DNA of 64,000 nucleotides from Candidatus Krumholzibacteriia bacterium (GTDB taxonomy: Bacteria > Krumholzibacteriota > Krumholzibacteriia > G020349025). Numbering within the stretch: position 1 is the first letter of the stretch; every line of letters begins with the position of its first letter. Below the pieces are notes generated by a model, which saw nothing but the letters and a program-made list of their open reading frames with translations, was not told where the DNA came from and did not search any database. Positions 38,261 to 45,699 of the stretch are shown in pieces. Location of the stretch: NCBI GenBank assembly GCA_035649275.1, contig DASRJW010000131.1:62001-126000 (forward strand), written 5' to 3'. The translations under genes were made by a program, and so were the position numbers.

Positions 38261-38473
38261 GACCAAGAGAAAACAAGAAGCGAACTCGTGCACGGACTTA
38301 CCCGGGCTGCCTGTGAACGCCGCGGGTCCAGTGACGGTGGGCGCCGTCATCGCAGCCGCGCTCGTGCGAGCCGCTGCTGCCGGCACTCTCCACGCCGGCA
38401 GGAGCGCCAGAGTCAAGAGGGCGACGCGAGCGAGCCGCCTCGGGTCACAACCCATTCGTATTTCGCTGTGCAT
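38162..38473 (-). CDS. Small secreted hydrophobic peptide C (Cys-x34-Cys hairpin)
   Basis: 103 residues from ATG 38473 (AGGA is 6 bases before it; ATG 38479 is an alternative). A signal-like segment (RVALLTLALLPAW, cleavage near PAAAA) precedes a Thr/Ala-rich spacer ending FTGSPGKSVHEFAS. The C-terminus is Cys67, 34 hydrophobic residues with several Gly (FLLVLGLGGVLL...), Cys102, Ser. This layout is shared with the two peptides upstream. It is the last gene of the operon and ends inside tatA on the other strand (99-base overlap). Function unknown; candidate bacteriocin or signal precursor. Confidence 0.68.
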   Translation of the reverse strand: MHSEIRMGCDPRRLARVALLTLALLPAWRVPAAAARTSAAAMTAPTVTGPAAFTGSPGKSVHEFASCFLLVLGLGGVLLAFASGLFAPVLGLVLVGAAWEVCS

Positions 38474-38571
38474 GGCCATTCCTCGCGGGAGGCGCGAAAC
38501 CGGGGCACTGGAGGAGAACCGGAGGGGTGGGAGGGGGAGGAACGGGGCGGCACGAAGCGACAGTCCACGCG

Positions 38572-38907
38572 TCACAAACAGACCAGCACGCCGACGGTGG
38601 CGATGGCCAAGCTGATCGCCCCTCCGGCTCCGGAGAAACCGGCGAGCAGCAGGTAGGTCACGTTGGCCGACGAAAGGGCGCACAAGGCGAGCTCTTGGAA
38701 GCGCTTCTTCCGCTCTTGCCACCAGCCGCTGCCGGTGGCGTCGGTCGCCGGCGAGGTGTGGTCGTGGTCCCAGGCGGCGAGCGCAGCCGTTGCAGGCTCG
38801 ACGCCGGCGTCTCCGGGTTCGAGAACGGCCGGGCCGACCGCCGCGGAGCGGAACCCGCTCGCGAGGACGAGGAAAAGCAAACCGAGGCTGCAGCACAGGC
38901 GCAGCAC
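38572..38907 (-). CDS. Small secreted hydrophobic peptide B (Cys-x33-Cys hairpin)
   Basis: 111 residues from GTG 38907 (GGAGG 9 bases before; a TTG at 38913 is also possible). The N-terminal LRLCCSLGLLFLVLASG could be a signal or lipoprotein peptide. A spacer with WDHDHT and a basic WWQERKKRFQELAL stretch lead to the C-terminal unit. That unit is Cys76, 33 mostly hydrophobic residues (including LLLAGFSGAGGAISLAIA), Cys110, Leu. It does not match any family I know, but its end mirrors peptides A and C. The gap to peptide A is 96 bases. Confidence 0.68.
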   Translation of the reverse strand: MLRLCCSLGLLFLVLASGFRSAAVGPAVLEPGDAGVEPATAALAAWDHDHTSPATDATGSGWWQERKKRFQELALCALSSANVTYLLLAGFSGAGGAISLAIATVGVLVCL

Positions 38908-39003
38908 GAGCAATCACCTCCAGGGAAGAAAACACGAGGGTAGCGGAGACGACGGACGGTGACGGCGAGAGAACGGCCAGCAGGCGTCGCCGCCGTCGCC
39001 GGC

Positions 39004-39249
39004 TCACTCGCAGAACGTGAGCCAGACGATGCCTGCGGTCATCACCCCGATGGCGGCGGCGCCGAGCACCGGATTGGCGATGAGGCCGAGAATACCGCCT
39101 GCGATCATGCCGACGGCGAGAGCGCAGTGTTCCATCTTGCCACCCACGGCCTCGGCGAGAGCGCTAGGAGAAGACGCACCGAGCAGCGCGAGCTGCGCCA
39201 GAATCACGCCGGCCGTGGCGAGGCTGGCGAGAGCGAGACGCGGACGCAC
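39004..39249 (-). CDS. Small secreted hydrophobic peptide A (Cys-x37-Cys hairpin, GG leader)
   Basis: 81 residues, GTG start with GGAGG 6 bases before. A hydrophobic leader (LALASLATAGVILAQLALLG) is followed by SALAEAVGG, which looks like a double-glycine leader end (GG at 36-37), then KMEHC. Cys42, 37 residues rich in Gly/Ala/Ile with GxxxG spacing (GMIAG, GGILG), Cys80 and a final Glu make up the rest. The central Asn-Pro could be the turn of a two-helix hairpin. With a C39 peptidase two genes upstream, cleavage after GG is the obvious guess. Bacteriocin-like, but not proven. Confidence 0.75.
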   Translation of the reverse strand: MRPRLALASLATAGVILAQLALLGASSPSALAEAVGGKMEHCALAVGMIAGGILGLIANPVLGAAAIGVMTAGIVWLTFCE

Positions 39250-39274
39250 GACGAACCTCCAAGGGGAGAGGGGA

Positions 39275-39946
39275 TCATCGGGGGTGAAGGAAGAGACGGA
39301 GCGCCACGCTGATCGCCCACAGCGGTGTCACCAGGGCCAGCGAGAGACGCAAGGGCAACGCGGCCAGACGCGCCAAGCCGCAGGCCAACAGCGCGCCCCA
39401 CCACAAGGTGAAGACGTTCACCGTGGCCGCTGCCGCCGCCAGGGCGGCGGAATGGGGTTGCCAGAAGAGATCCAGGCCAGCGCGCAGGTGCACGGCACGG
39501 ACCTCCTCCCAGTTCGACGGGCGATCCAGCCCGAGAACGAGGACGGTACAGGCCGATTCGAGGAGGAAGATCGCTTCCAGGTGCAGCACGAGGGATAGGC
39601 ACTGCCGCCAGTGCAGTCGGCCGCCGGCCACGGTGGCGACGGCATGCAACACCGAGCCGAGGGCGACGCCGCGCAGGAGGATGCCGAGGGGGGCGAGCAG
39701 CGCCATGACGAGACCCAACACCCAGGACGACGGCGCTGCGTTCGCCGGCAGGTCGGCGAACAGAGGATCGAGACGCAACGCCGGCGCCAGGAGGGAGGCT
39801 TGCAGGACGAGCAGTGCCGCGGCGCTGCCGCCCCAGACGAGGAGCGGAACGCCGAGAGAGGGACGGGCCTCCACGGCGGCAAACGCCGCCGGCGGCGCCA
39901 CGACCACGTCGAGGAGCGGGCGTACTCGGCTAGGCAGGGTCGGCAT
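39275..39946 (-). CDS. Yip1-like multi-pass membrane protein
   Basis: 223 residues with about five hydrophobic helices. The N-terminal RPLLDVVVAPPAAFAAVEARP is the short amphipathic lead seen in bacterial Yip1-domain proteins. Helices follow at about residues 33-55, 72-100, 115-140, 165-190 and 195-218. No ATP-binding motif. Its start overlaps the peptidase stop (TGATG), so the two are tightly coupled; it may be the export or immunity partner of the peptides. Substrate unknown. Confidence 0.78.
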   Translation of the reverse strand: MPTLPSRVRPLLDVVVAPPAAFAAVEARPSLGVPLLVWGGSAAALLVLQASLLAPALRLDPLFADLPANAAPSSWVLGLVMALLAPLGILLRGVALGSVLHAVATVAGGRLHWRQCLSLVLHLEAIFLLESACTVLVLGLDRPSNWEEVRAVHLRAGLDLFWQPHSAALAAAAATVNVFTLWWGALLACGLARLAALPLRLSLALVTPLWAISVALRLFLHPR

Positions 39947-40554
39947 CACCGGCCTCCCCGCCCGCCGCGCGCGACCCCTGTCTCCGGCTCCGGTCGCGCA
40001 CAGGTGATGATGATCCCCGACATCTGCCGTTCGAGCACTGCGGAGCGCACCAGCACACCCCCGCAAGCCGGATCGAAGAGGCGCGCGGTCCCGCCGCGAA
40101 CCTGCTCCAGGACGACGAAGTGCCCCCGCCGCAGGTGCACGATGGCGGGCAGCAGCGCCGGTGCCGGCGCCGACGCGAGTCGCTGCACGCGGCAAGCGAG
40201 GCCGAAGCGCGTGCCGATCCGCGCCAGGCGGCGGGCCGAGGTCCCGCCTTGGGGCAAACGGGTGAGACTCCACAGGAGGTTCTGAGGCACGTCGCGATCG
40301 TGAGCACCGAGGAGCCATTGCAATGCCGCGGCGCCGCAGCCATCGGCCTTCTCTTGCTTCACACCGCGCATCCCGTCGAGGCCACGGCTCCGCGAACCCC
40401 AGGCGAAGAGCGCGGGCCAGACGCGCGGACCGGCAACGACGGCGGCCGCGATGTCTCGGAGCCAAGGCACGGCGCCGGGGATCGTCACGGCGCGCGCTCC
40501 TTCCGCGACGATCCAGAGAACGAGGGCGACGGGCAAGGGCGCACAGCGAGTCAC
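39946..40554 (-). CDS. Stand-alone membrane-anchored C39-family peptidase
   Basis: 202 residues. One or two N-terminal hydrophobic segments (LPVALVLWIVAEG; DIAAAVVAGPRVWPALFAW) precede a C39 cysteine-peptidase domain. Gln67 and Cys73 are in VKQEKADGCGAAALQWLL, His145 in HLRRGHFVVLEQV, and Asp161 in RLFDPA, the full catalytic set of double-glycine leader peptidases. Unlike LanT or ComA it has no ABC transporter part. GTG start overlaps the thioredoxin-like gene (GTGA), with GGAGGGG before it. It probably processes the three peptides downstream. Confidence 0.87.
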   Translation of the reverse strand: MTRCAPLPVALVLWIVAEGARAVTIPGAVPWLRDIAAAVVAGPRVWPALFAWGSRSRGLDGMRGVKQEKADGCGAAALQWLLGAHDRDVPQNLLWSLTRLPQGGTSARRLARIGTRFGLACRVQRLASAPAPALLPAIVHLRRGHFVVLEQVRGGTARLFDPACGGVLVRSAVLERQMSGIIITCARPEPETGVARGGRGGR

Positions 40555-41009
40555 GGCGCCCCTCCAGCCGCGAAGGCGAGCGCCCGTTGCCAGCTCGTCT
40601 CGTCCCGCGCCCCGAGCCAGGCGCGGACGATGCTGCTGTCCGCGCCGACCCACCAAGTGAGCGGCGTGGCGGTGATGTCGAGGCGGTGCAGCCACGCCGC
40701 CGCATGGCGGTGCACCGGTGTCGCGAGGGGAAGGTCGCCGACCAGATGCAAGCGCGCCGCGACCGTTTCACGCGCCGCCGGTGCCAACGCCTCGAGCGCC
40801 CGTTGCAGGGCATCGACGTGGCGGCGGCAGGGTCGGCACCCGGCGCGGACGAACACCCACAGGGCCGGTACGTCCCCCGGCGACAAGGAGGCGGGGAAGC
40901 GGCTCGGAGCGCGCAGCCGAGGCGGTGTTTGCCGGGCGATGGCGGCGACGAGGATGGCAGCCGTGGCGGCGGCGAGGAAGAGGATGCCGAGCGCGACGCG
41001 GGTGGGCAT
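40551..41009 (-). CDS. Membrane-anchored thioredoxin-like protein
   Basis: 152 residues: an N-terminal membrane helix (VALGILFLAAATAAILVAAI), then a thioredoxin-like fold with the active site AGCRPC (Cys58, Cys61) and a cis-Pro loop ITATPLTWWVG (Pro116). It would face the periplasm and could form or check disulfides in the peptide products. ATG 41009 is chosen because a promoter at 41033-41060 lies just upstream; a GTG at 41078 would add 23 residues. First gene of the peptide operon. Confidence 0.82.
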   Translation of the reverse strand: MPTRVALGILFLAAATAAILVAAIARQTPPRLRAPSRFPASLSPGDVPALWVFVRAGCRPCRRHVDALQRALEALAPAARETVAARLHLVGDLPLATPVHRHAAAWLHRLDITATPLTWWVGADSSIVRAWLGARDETSWQRALAFAAGGAP

Positions 41010-41032
41010 GGGTGCGAGAGGCTGCGGGCGAC

Positions 41033-41060
41033 GTTCTAGCTGCTGCAAGCCGGACAGCAA
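41033..41060 (-). promoter_or_regulatory. Possible promoter of the peptide operon
   Basis: Minus strand: TTGCTG (41060-41055), a 16-base spacer, TAGAAC (41038-41033). It would start transcription about 17 bases before ATG 41009. Confidence 0.4.
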
Positions 41061-41105
41061 GACGAGTTCCAGGCGCACAGGAGCGCGACGGCTCCTTCGG
41101 GGCGC

Positions 41106-41149
41106 TACGGTGTCCTCGGCGTCGACATGCAGCGCCTACAGTGTCGTCG
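41106..41149. repeat. Paired direct repeats between divergent operons
   Basis: TACGGTGTCCTCG (41106-41118) and TACAGTGTCGTCG (41137-41149) match at 11 of 13 bases and are 31 bases apart, three turns of the helix. Both are also preceded by GCGC or GCGCC. They lie upstream of both divergent promoters, fitting an activator or shared operator. Confidence 0.5.
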
Positions 41150-41166
41150 AAGCCGCGGCGGTCGCC

Positions 41167-41196
41167 TTGACGTCCCTGCGACGGGCTTCCTAGAAT
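41167..41196 (+). promoter_or_regulatory. Sigma-70-type promoter for the AAA+ regulator
   Basis: TTGACG (41167-41172), an 18-base spacer, TAGAAT (41191-41196), about 30 bases before the regulator start codon. Confidence 0.7.
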
Positions 41197-41232
41197 GCCG
41201 GCTCCGCGCCGCACCGGTTCTCCGAGGATGGC

Positions 41233-42171
41233 ATGGAACCCACGCCCGTTTTCGACGACATGGCCGGAAACTCCCCGCCGATGCGCGCACTGTTCGCGCA
41301 GATCGAAAAGGTGGCGCCCACGGATCTCACCGTTCTCGTTCTCGGCGAGAGCGGCACGGGCAAGGAACTCGTGGCCCGTAGCCTGCACCGGCGGAGCACT
41401 CGCACCCGCGGCCCCTTCGTCCCCCTCAACTGCGGCGCCATCCCCTTGACGCTGCTCGAATCCGAGCTCTTCGGCCACGAGCGCGGTGTCTTCACCGGTG
41501 CGGACCGGGCGCGGATGGGCTACATCGAGAGCGCCGCGGGCGGCACGCTCTTCCTCGACGAGATCGCGGAAATGCCGCCGGGAGCGCAAGCGAAGCTCCT
41601 GCGTGTCCTGCAGGACCACTGCGTGCACCGCTTGGGGGCGACGCGGGAGCACAAGGTGGACGTGCGTGTCATCGCCGCCACGCACCAGAACCTGCCGTCC
41701 CTGGTGGCGGCGGGCGCTTTTCGCGCCGACCTGTACTATCGTCTCAACGAGGTGAAGCTGGAGCTGCCGCCGCTCCGCGCCCGAGGCGACGACGTGACCC
41801 ACATCGCTCGCTTCGTTCTCGCCGAGCTCTCGCGGCAGTACGGGCGGCCGCTCGCCTGCACCGAGGCGGCGTACGCCCTGCTGCGCCGGCACGACTGGCC
41901 TGGCAACGTGCGCGAGCTGGAGAACTGCCTGCGCCGTGCCGCAGCTCCGGGGGAGCGCACCACGCTCGATGCCGCGGACCTCGAGCTCCACGCGTCGGGG
42001 CGGCCACCGCACCTGGCGGAGATCCTGGAGCAAGCCACCGAAGCGGCAGTCCGCGCCGCGCTGCGCCGGCACGGCGGCGCACTCGCCGCCGCGGCGGCGG
42101 AGCTCGACATTCCGGTGAAGGAGCTGCAGCGCTTGGCGGAGCGCTTTGACGTGCAGCCACCGTCCTCGTGA
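41233..42171 (+). CDS. Sigma-54-type AAA+ regulator with Fis-like HTH, no sensor domain
   Basis: 312 residues. AAA+ domain with Walker A GESGTGKE (38-45), the sigma-54 contact loop GVFTGA (85-90; usual GAFTGA), Walker B GGTLFLDE (103-110), and WPGNVRELENCLRR. A Fis-type helix-turn-helix follows at the C-terminus (AALRRHGGALAAAAAELDIP). No receiver or other N-terminal sensor domain is present, so activity may be set by level or a partner. ATG 41227 is an alternative start. It faces away from the peptide operon and is followed by a peptide-binding lipoprotein. No -24/-12 site was found nearby. Confidence 0.9.
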   Translation: MEPTPVFDDMAGNSPPMRALFAQIEKVAPTDLTVLVLGESGTGKELVARSLHRRSTRTRGPFVPLNCGAIPLTLLESELFGHERGVFTGADRARMGYIESAAGGTLFLDEIAEMPPGAQAKLLRVLQDHCVHRLGATREHKVDVRVIAATHQNLPSLVAAGAFRADLYYRLNEVKLELPPLRARGDDVTHIARFVLAELSRQYGRPLACTEAAYALLRRHDWPGNVRELENCLRRAAAPGERTTLDAADLELHASGRPPHLAEILEQATEAAVRAALRRHGGALAAAAAELDIPVKELQRLAERFDVQPPSS

Positions 42172-42194
42172 GCGGCAAGCCGAGGGGAGCCTGC

Positions 42195-43847
42195 ATGGCG
42201 ATCAGGATGGGGCTGTGGCGCTGCCACCGGCCGAGGCGACACCGCTGTCTGCTCCTCGTCCTCCTGTTCGGCGCCTGCCAGCGCGGCGAGTCGCCGGCGC
42301 CGGGAGGTGCGGGCGCGCCGGTGCGCGGCGGCACGGTGGTGGTGGCGCTGGCGCAGGAACCGGAATCGCTCCTGCCCTACACCACGCACAGCTCCGTCGC
42401 CGCCGACGTGCAATCCTTTCTCTACTGCATGCTGGCAACGACGAACGCCGACTTCGGCACCTTCAGTCCCAGCATCGCCCGCTCCTGGGAGTGGAGCGCC
42501 GATCACCACGAGCTCCTCATGCACCTGCGCGACGACGTCGTCTGGTCCGACGGCGTGCCGCTCACCGCCGCCGACGTGGCCTTCACCCACGAGGTGGCGC
42601 GGGATTCCGTGGTCGGCTGGCCGACGCGGGCGTGGAAGCGGCATGTCACCGCCTGCGAGGTCGTCGATCCGCACACCGTGCGCTTCCGTTTCGATGCGGT
42701 CTTCTACGATCAGTTTCGCTTCGCCAAGGAGGGCTGGCTGCTGCCGCAACACCTCCTCGGCCAAGTGCCCCGCGCCGAGTTGGGACGGCACCCCTTCGCC
42801 CGCCAGCCGGTGGGCTGCGGCCCCTTCGTGCTGGAGAGTTGGGAGCCGGGGCAGCGGATCATCCTGGCGCGCAACGAACGCTACTTCGGTGCCCCCCGGC
42901 CGTGGCTGGATCGAGTGGTATTCGAGATCGTGCCGGAGGCGTCGCTCCGCTCCGAGCGCCTCCGCGCCGGCAGCATCGACATGACCGGTCTCGAGCCGCG
43001 CCAGGCGGCGGAACTGCAGCGCGCTGCGACGCAAGGGGAAACCGGGGTGCGCGTCCTCGCTGTGCGCGGCCGCTCCTACGATTTCATCGGCTACAACCCG
43101 GCGGATCCCCTGTTCCAGAGCCGCGCCGTGCGCGAGGCTCTCACCCGCGCTATCGATCGCCGGCAGATCATCGAGGCTCTCTGCTTCGGTTACGCCGAGA
43201 TCTTCGAAGGTCCCTTCCCGCCCATGCTCTGGGCTTATGATCCGGCGCTCCCGGCCACGCCTTACGACCCGGAAGGCGCCCGGCGTCTCCTCGCCGCCGA
43301 AGGTTGGAAGGACGCCGACGGCGACGGCTGGCTCGAGCGCGATGGCCGCAAGTTCGAATTCACCTTGACCACGAACAGCGACAACGCGCTCCGCATGCAG
43401 GCGGCGGTGCCGGTGCAGGCCTACTGGAAGGCCATCGGTGTGCAGGCGCGGGTCGAGGGACTGGAAATGCAGACGGCGCTCAAGAAACGCGCCGACCGCC
43501 AGTACCAGGCCTATTTCGGCGGTTGGAACGCCGGCCTGTCGCCGAGCGGCACGGTGGAGAACTTGTGGAGCTGCGGCAGCCGCGGCAGCAAGGGCAACTT
43601 CACCGATTACTGCAACCACGAAGTCGACAGCCTCAATGCCTTGGTGGCGACGGCGCCGGCGCCCGAGGTGGTGGCGCCGCTCACCCATCGCATCCAGGCG
43701 CTCATCGTCGCCGATCATCCCTACACCTGGATGTACTACGAGCACAACCTGGTGGGGGTCGGGCCGCGCCTGCAGGGCTTCGCCATCGATCCCCGCGGTG
43801 CCTTCGTCAACATGGAAGACTGGTACGTCCCGGCGGCAAGTCCTTGA
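42195..43847 (+). CDS. ABC-type peptide-binding lipoprotein (OppA/DppA family)
   Basis: 550 residues. Lipoprotein signal CLLLVLLFGAC (lipobox FGAC), then a family-5 solute-binding protein: PVRGGTVVVALAQEPESLLP, FSPSIARSWEWSADH, LTAADVAFTHEVA, and IGYNPADPLFQSRAVREALT. No permease or ATPase genes are adjacent, so it may serve a transporter encoded elsewhere or act as a sensor. GAGGGGAG precedes ATG 42195; a GTG at 42168 overlapping the regulator stop is possible. Next to the peptide operon, uptake of processed peptide is conceivable. Confidence 0.88.
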   Translation: MAIRMGLWRCHRPRRHRCLLLVLLFGACQRGESPAPGGAGAPVRGGTVVVALAQEPESLLPYTTHSSVAADVQSFLYCMLATTNADFGTFSPSIARSWEWSADHHELLMHLRDDVVWSDGVPLTAADVAFTHEVARDSVVGWPTRAWKRHVTACEVVDPHTVRFRFDAVFYDQFRFAKEGWLLPQHLLGQVPRAELGRHPFARQPVGCGPFVLESWEPGQRIILARNERYFGAPRPWLDRVVFEIVPEASLRSERLRAGSIDMTGLEPRQAAELQRAATQGETGVRVLAVRGRSYDFIGYNPADPLFQSRAVREALTRAIDRRQIIEALCFGYAEIFEGPFPPMLWAYDPALPATPYDPEGARRLLAAEGWKDADGDGWLERDGRKFEFTLTTNSDNALRMQAAVPVQAYWKAIGVQARVEGLEMQTALKKRADRQYQAYFGGWNAGLSPSGTVENLWSCGSRGSKGNFTDYCNHEVDSLNALVATAPAPEVVAPLTHRIQALIVADHPYTWMYYEHNLVGVGPRLQGFAIDPRGAFVNMEDWYVPAASP

Positions 43848-43928
43848 GCCACCCGATCGGCGGTCGCCCGGCGCGAGTGGTCTGGCGACGGGGCGGCGCG
43901 GTTCGAGGCGCGCCTCGGGATCGTCGGG

Positions 43929-44024
43929 TCACCGGTACAGCGCCTTGAGGTTCGTCCAGGTCGTCGGAGCAAATGAGCTGGGGTGCGAAAAGAAGCGGGT
44001 CGCCGCTCGCAGGGCGACGTTCAT
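43929..44024 (-). pseudogene. 31-codon frame ending in TWTNLKALYR: gene remnant?
   Basis: An open frame between an ATG at 44024 and a stop at 43929, ending in PTTWTNLKALYR. The tail closely resembles the end of the exported protein at 30765 (PPTWTLVKSLYR). No domain precedes it and a stop lies just upstream, so it looks like the last part of a decayed exported-protein gene. It could also be a very small peptide gene; no strong ribosome site was seen. Confidence 0.4.
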
Positions 44025-44091
44025 CTCACCGCACCTGGTCGGTTAGGAGAAACCGATGCGACTCGTGGTGCGCCGCGGTTCGTGACGGTTG

Positions 44092-45693
44092 TCAGTGCGG
44101 CTGTGACGCGCCAGCGAGCACCGCGCTGCCCCGCGGCGATGCCAGCTCCCAGGCGGCGGCGAAGAGGAGGCGCGCCACCCGCGTCACCTTCATCGCGTCC
44201 ACACCCTCCCAGTCGTCTTCCGGCTGGCCGTACAGGTTCGGATCGACGCCGTCGTTGAAGAGCAGGCTGGGGATGCCCGCACGTTGCAACAATTCTCCCG
44301 TGGCGGCATGAGGCCAGGAGGCGGCGAAGCGCTCCGGTAGGCGCGAGCGCGGCCGCGGTTCGAGGAGCAGCGCCGGGGCGAGCAAGGTGGCGCGGCGATT
44401 GTGGCGTTCGAGCAAGCGCAGGAGATCGGCGTACTCGTCGGCACCCTGCACCGCCAGGTAATCCGGGTCGTTGCCCCCCACCGCATCCAGCACGAAGCAG
44501 GCTCGCACCTGCACGTGCCCGAGGAGGAGCGGCAGATCCTGCAGCAAGGCTTCCAATCCTTGGCCGCCCTGCATCTCGGCGGAGACGAAGGCGAGGAGCA
44601 CGCTGCGATTCAAGGTGTCGTGCACCTGGGCGAAGGCACGGGCGACTTCGAGCAGCGCGGCGACGCCGCTGGCGTTGTCGTCCCCGCCGTTCAGGATCTC
44701 ACCGGCGCTGTTGACGCCGCTGTGGTCGTAGTGCGCCACGAGGAGGATGCACTCCTCGCCGACACCGGCGCCGCCGAAACCGACGAGCAGGTTCTGCCCC
44801 AGGGACACCTCGGCACGGAACTGCACCTGCACCCGGGTCTCCGCGCCCTCGGGCGGCAGCGGCAAGGCGCCCGGTCGGACCACGAGGGCGGGGATGGTGC
44901 GTTCCGGGGCCACCCGCCAGGCTGCCGCTTGCAACGCCGCGCCCAAGCGGCTCGCGGTGAGGTTGAGACGGATGCCCCGAGGAGAGCGGACGCCAGAAGC
45001 CATCTCCGGCGGCAGTTCGGATGGATACGAGGCGACAGGCAGGCGCTCCCAGTCGGGGGCATCGGTGAAGACGGCGGCCGCGGCGCCGCACTGGGAGAGC
45101 CGCTGGGAGGCCCGATAGTACGCCGCATCCGCCGGTTCGCCGGCGTGCCGTGCCAGGGCAGCGGGGGGCACGAAGACCACGCGACCGCGCACCGCCGCCG
45201 CCACCGGTCCGGCGAGATCCTCAGCTCGCGTTTCGAGATGCAGCGAGCGGGCGAGAACATCGGCCTCGTTGGAGAAGAGCAGCGGCCGGAAGTCCGGGCC
45301 GGGCCAAACCTCGTGGCTTGCCTGCCCATCGAACACGGCGAGTCGCGTCGCCGGCCCGATGCGGTGCAGGAAGACCGAGAATGCATGCACGAAGCTCACG
45401 GCCTGCGGGCCGCGCAGCGCCTGGGCGCGCACCGCGCCGCTGATCCCCATCTCCTCCAGCCGGTCCAGCAGGTAGCTCACCACCGAGTCGGCTTCCGGGG
45501 AAGCGTGCTGGCGCCCGGCGCGCGCATCCGCCGAGAGGTAGCGGCCGTAGGCCATGATGTTCTGACGCTGGATGGCACGCGCTCCCTCGCTCAACGGGTC
45601 CGCGGGCGGGCGGACGCAGCCGGCGAGCGCCAGGAGGGCGACGGGGAGGGCAGCCAGTCGGCGGTGCCACGAAACTGTGGAAACGGAGCCCAT
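44092..45693 (-). CDS. M28-family metallopeptidase lipoprotein
   Basis: 533 residues. Lipoprotein signal RLAALPVALLALAGC. A PA-like inserted domain (about residues 120-290) splits off before the zinc peptidase part: ILLVAHYDHSG (His/Asp), NGGDDNASGVAALLEV (Asp), FVSAEMQGGQG (Glu), FVLDAVGGND (Asp). This fits aminopeptidases or carboxypeptidases of the M28 group at the cell surface. The frame extends 28 codons upstream of the chosen ATG, but the signal peptide and the -10 box (45700-45705) fix the start. The next gene is divergent. Confidence 0.9.
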   Translation of the reverse strand: MGSVSTVSWHRRLAALPVALLALAGCVRPPADPLSEGARAIQRQNIMAYGRYLSADARAGRQHASPEADSVVSYLLDRLEEMGISGAVRAQALRGPQAVSFVHAFSVFLHRIGPATRLAVFDGQASHEVWPGPDFRPLLFSNEADVLARSLHLETRAEDLAGPVAAAVRGRVVFVPPAALARHAGEPADAAYYRASQRLSQCGAAAAVFTDAPDWERLPVASYPSELPPEMASGVRSPRGIRLNLTASRLGAALQAAAWRVAPERTIPALVVRPGALPLPPEGAETRVQVQFRAEVSLGQNLLVGFGGAGVGEECILLVAHYDHSGVNSAGEILNGGDDNASGVAALLEVARAFAQVHDTLNRSVLLAFVSAEMQGGQGLEALLQDLPLLLGHVQVRACFVLDAVGGNDPDYLAVQGADEYADLLRLLERHNRRATLLAPALLLEPRPRSRLPERFAASWPHAATGELLQRAGIPSLLFNDGVDPNLYGQPEDDWEGVDAMKVTRVARLLFAAAWELASPRGSAVLAGASQPH

Positions 45694-45699
45694 CACCTC

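Noticed and set aside
38480-39007. N-terminal extension of the minus-strand frame containing peptide C
   Set aside because: The upstream part crosses peptide B in another frame and is Arg-rich noise; a ribosome site and signal peptide support the start at 38473.
39004-39249. Reading peptide A as a holin or a simple small membrane protein
   Set aside because: Possible from hydrophobicity alone, but the Cys pair, GG site and the nearby C39 peptidase and thioredoxin-like genes fit a processed peptide better.
41079-41230. Sigma-54 (-24/-12) promoter between the regulator and the peptide operon
   Set aside because: No TGGC-N8-TGC type spacing was found on either strand.
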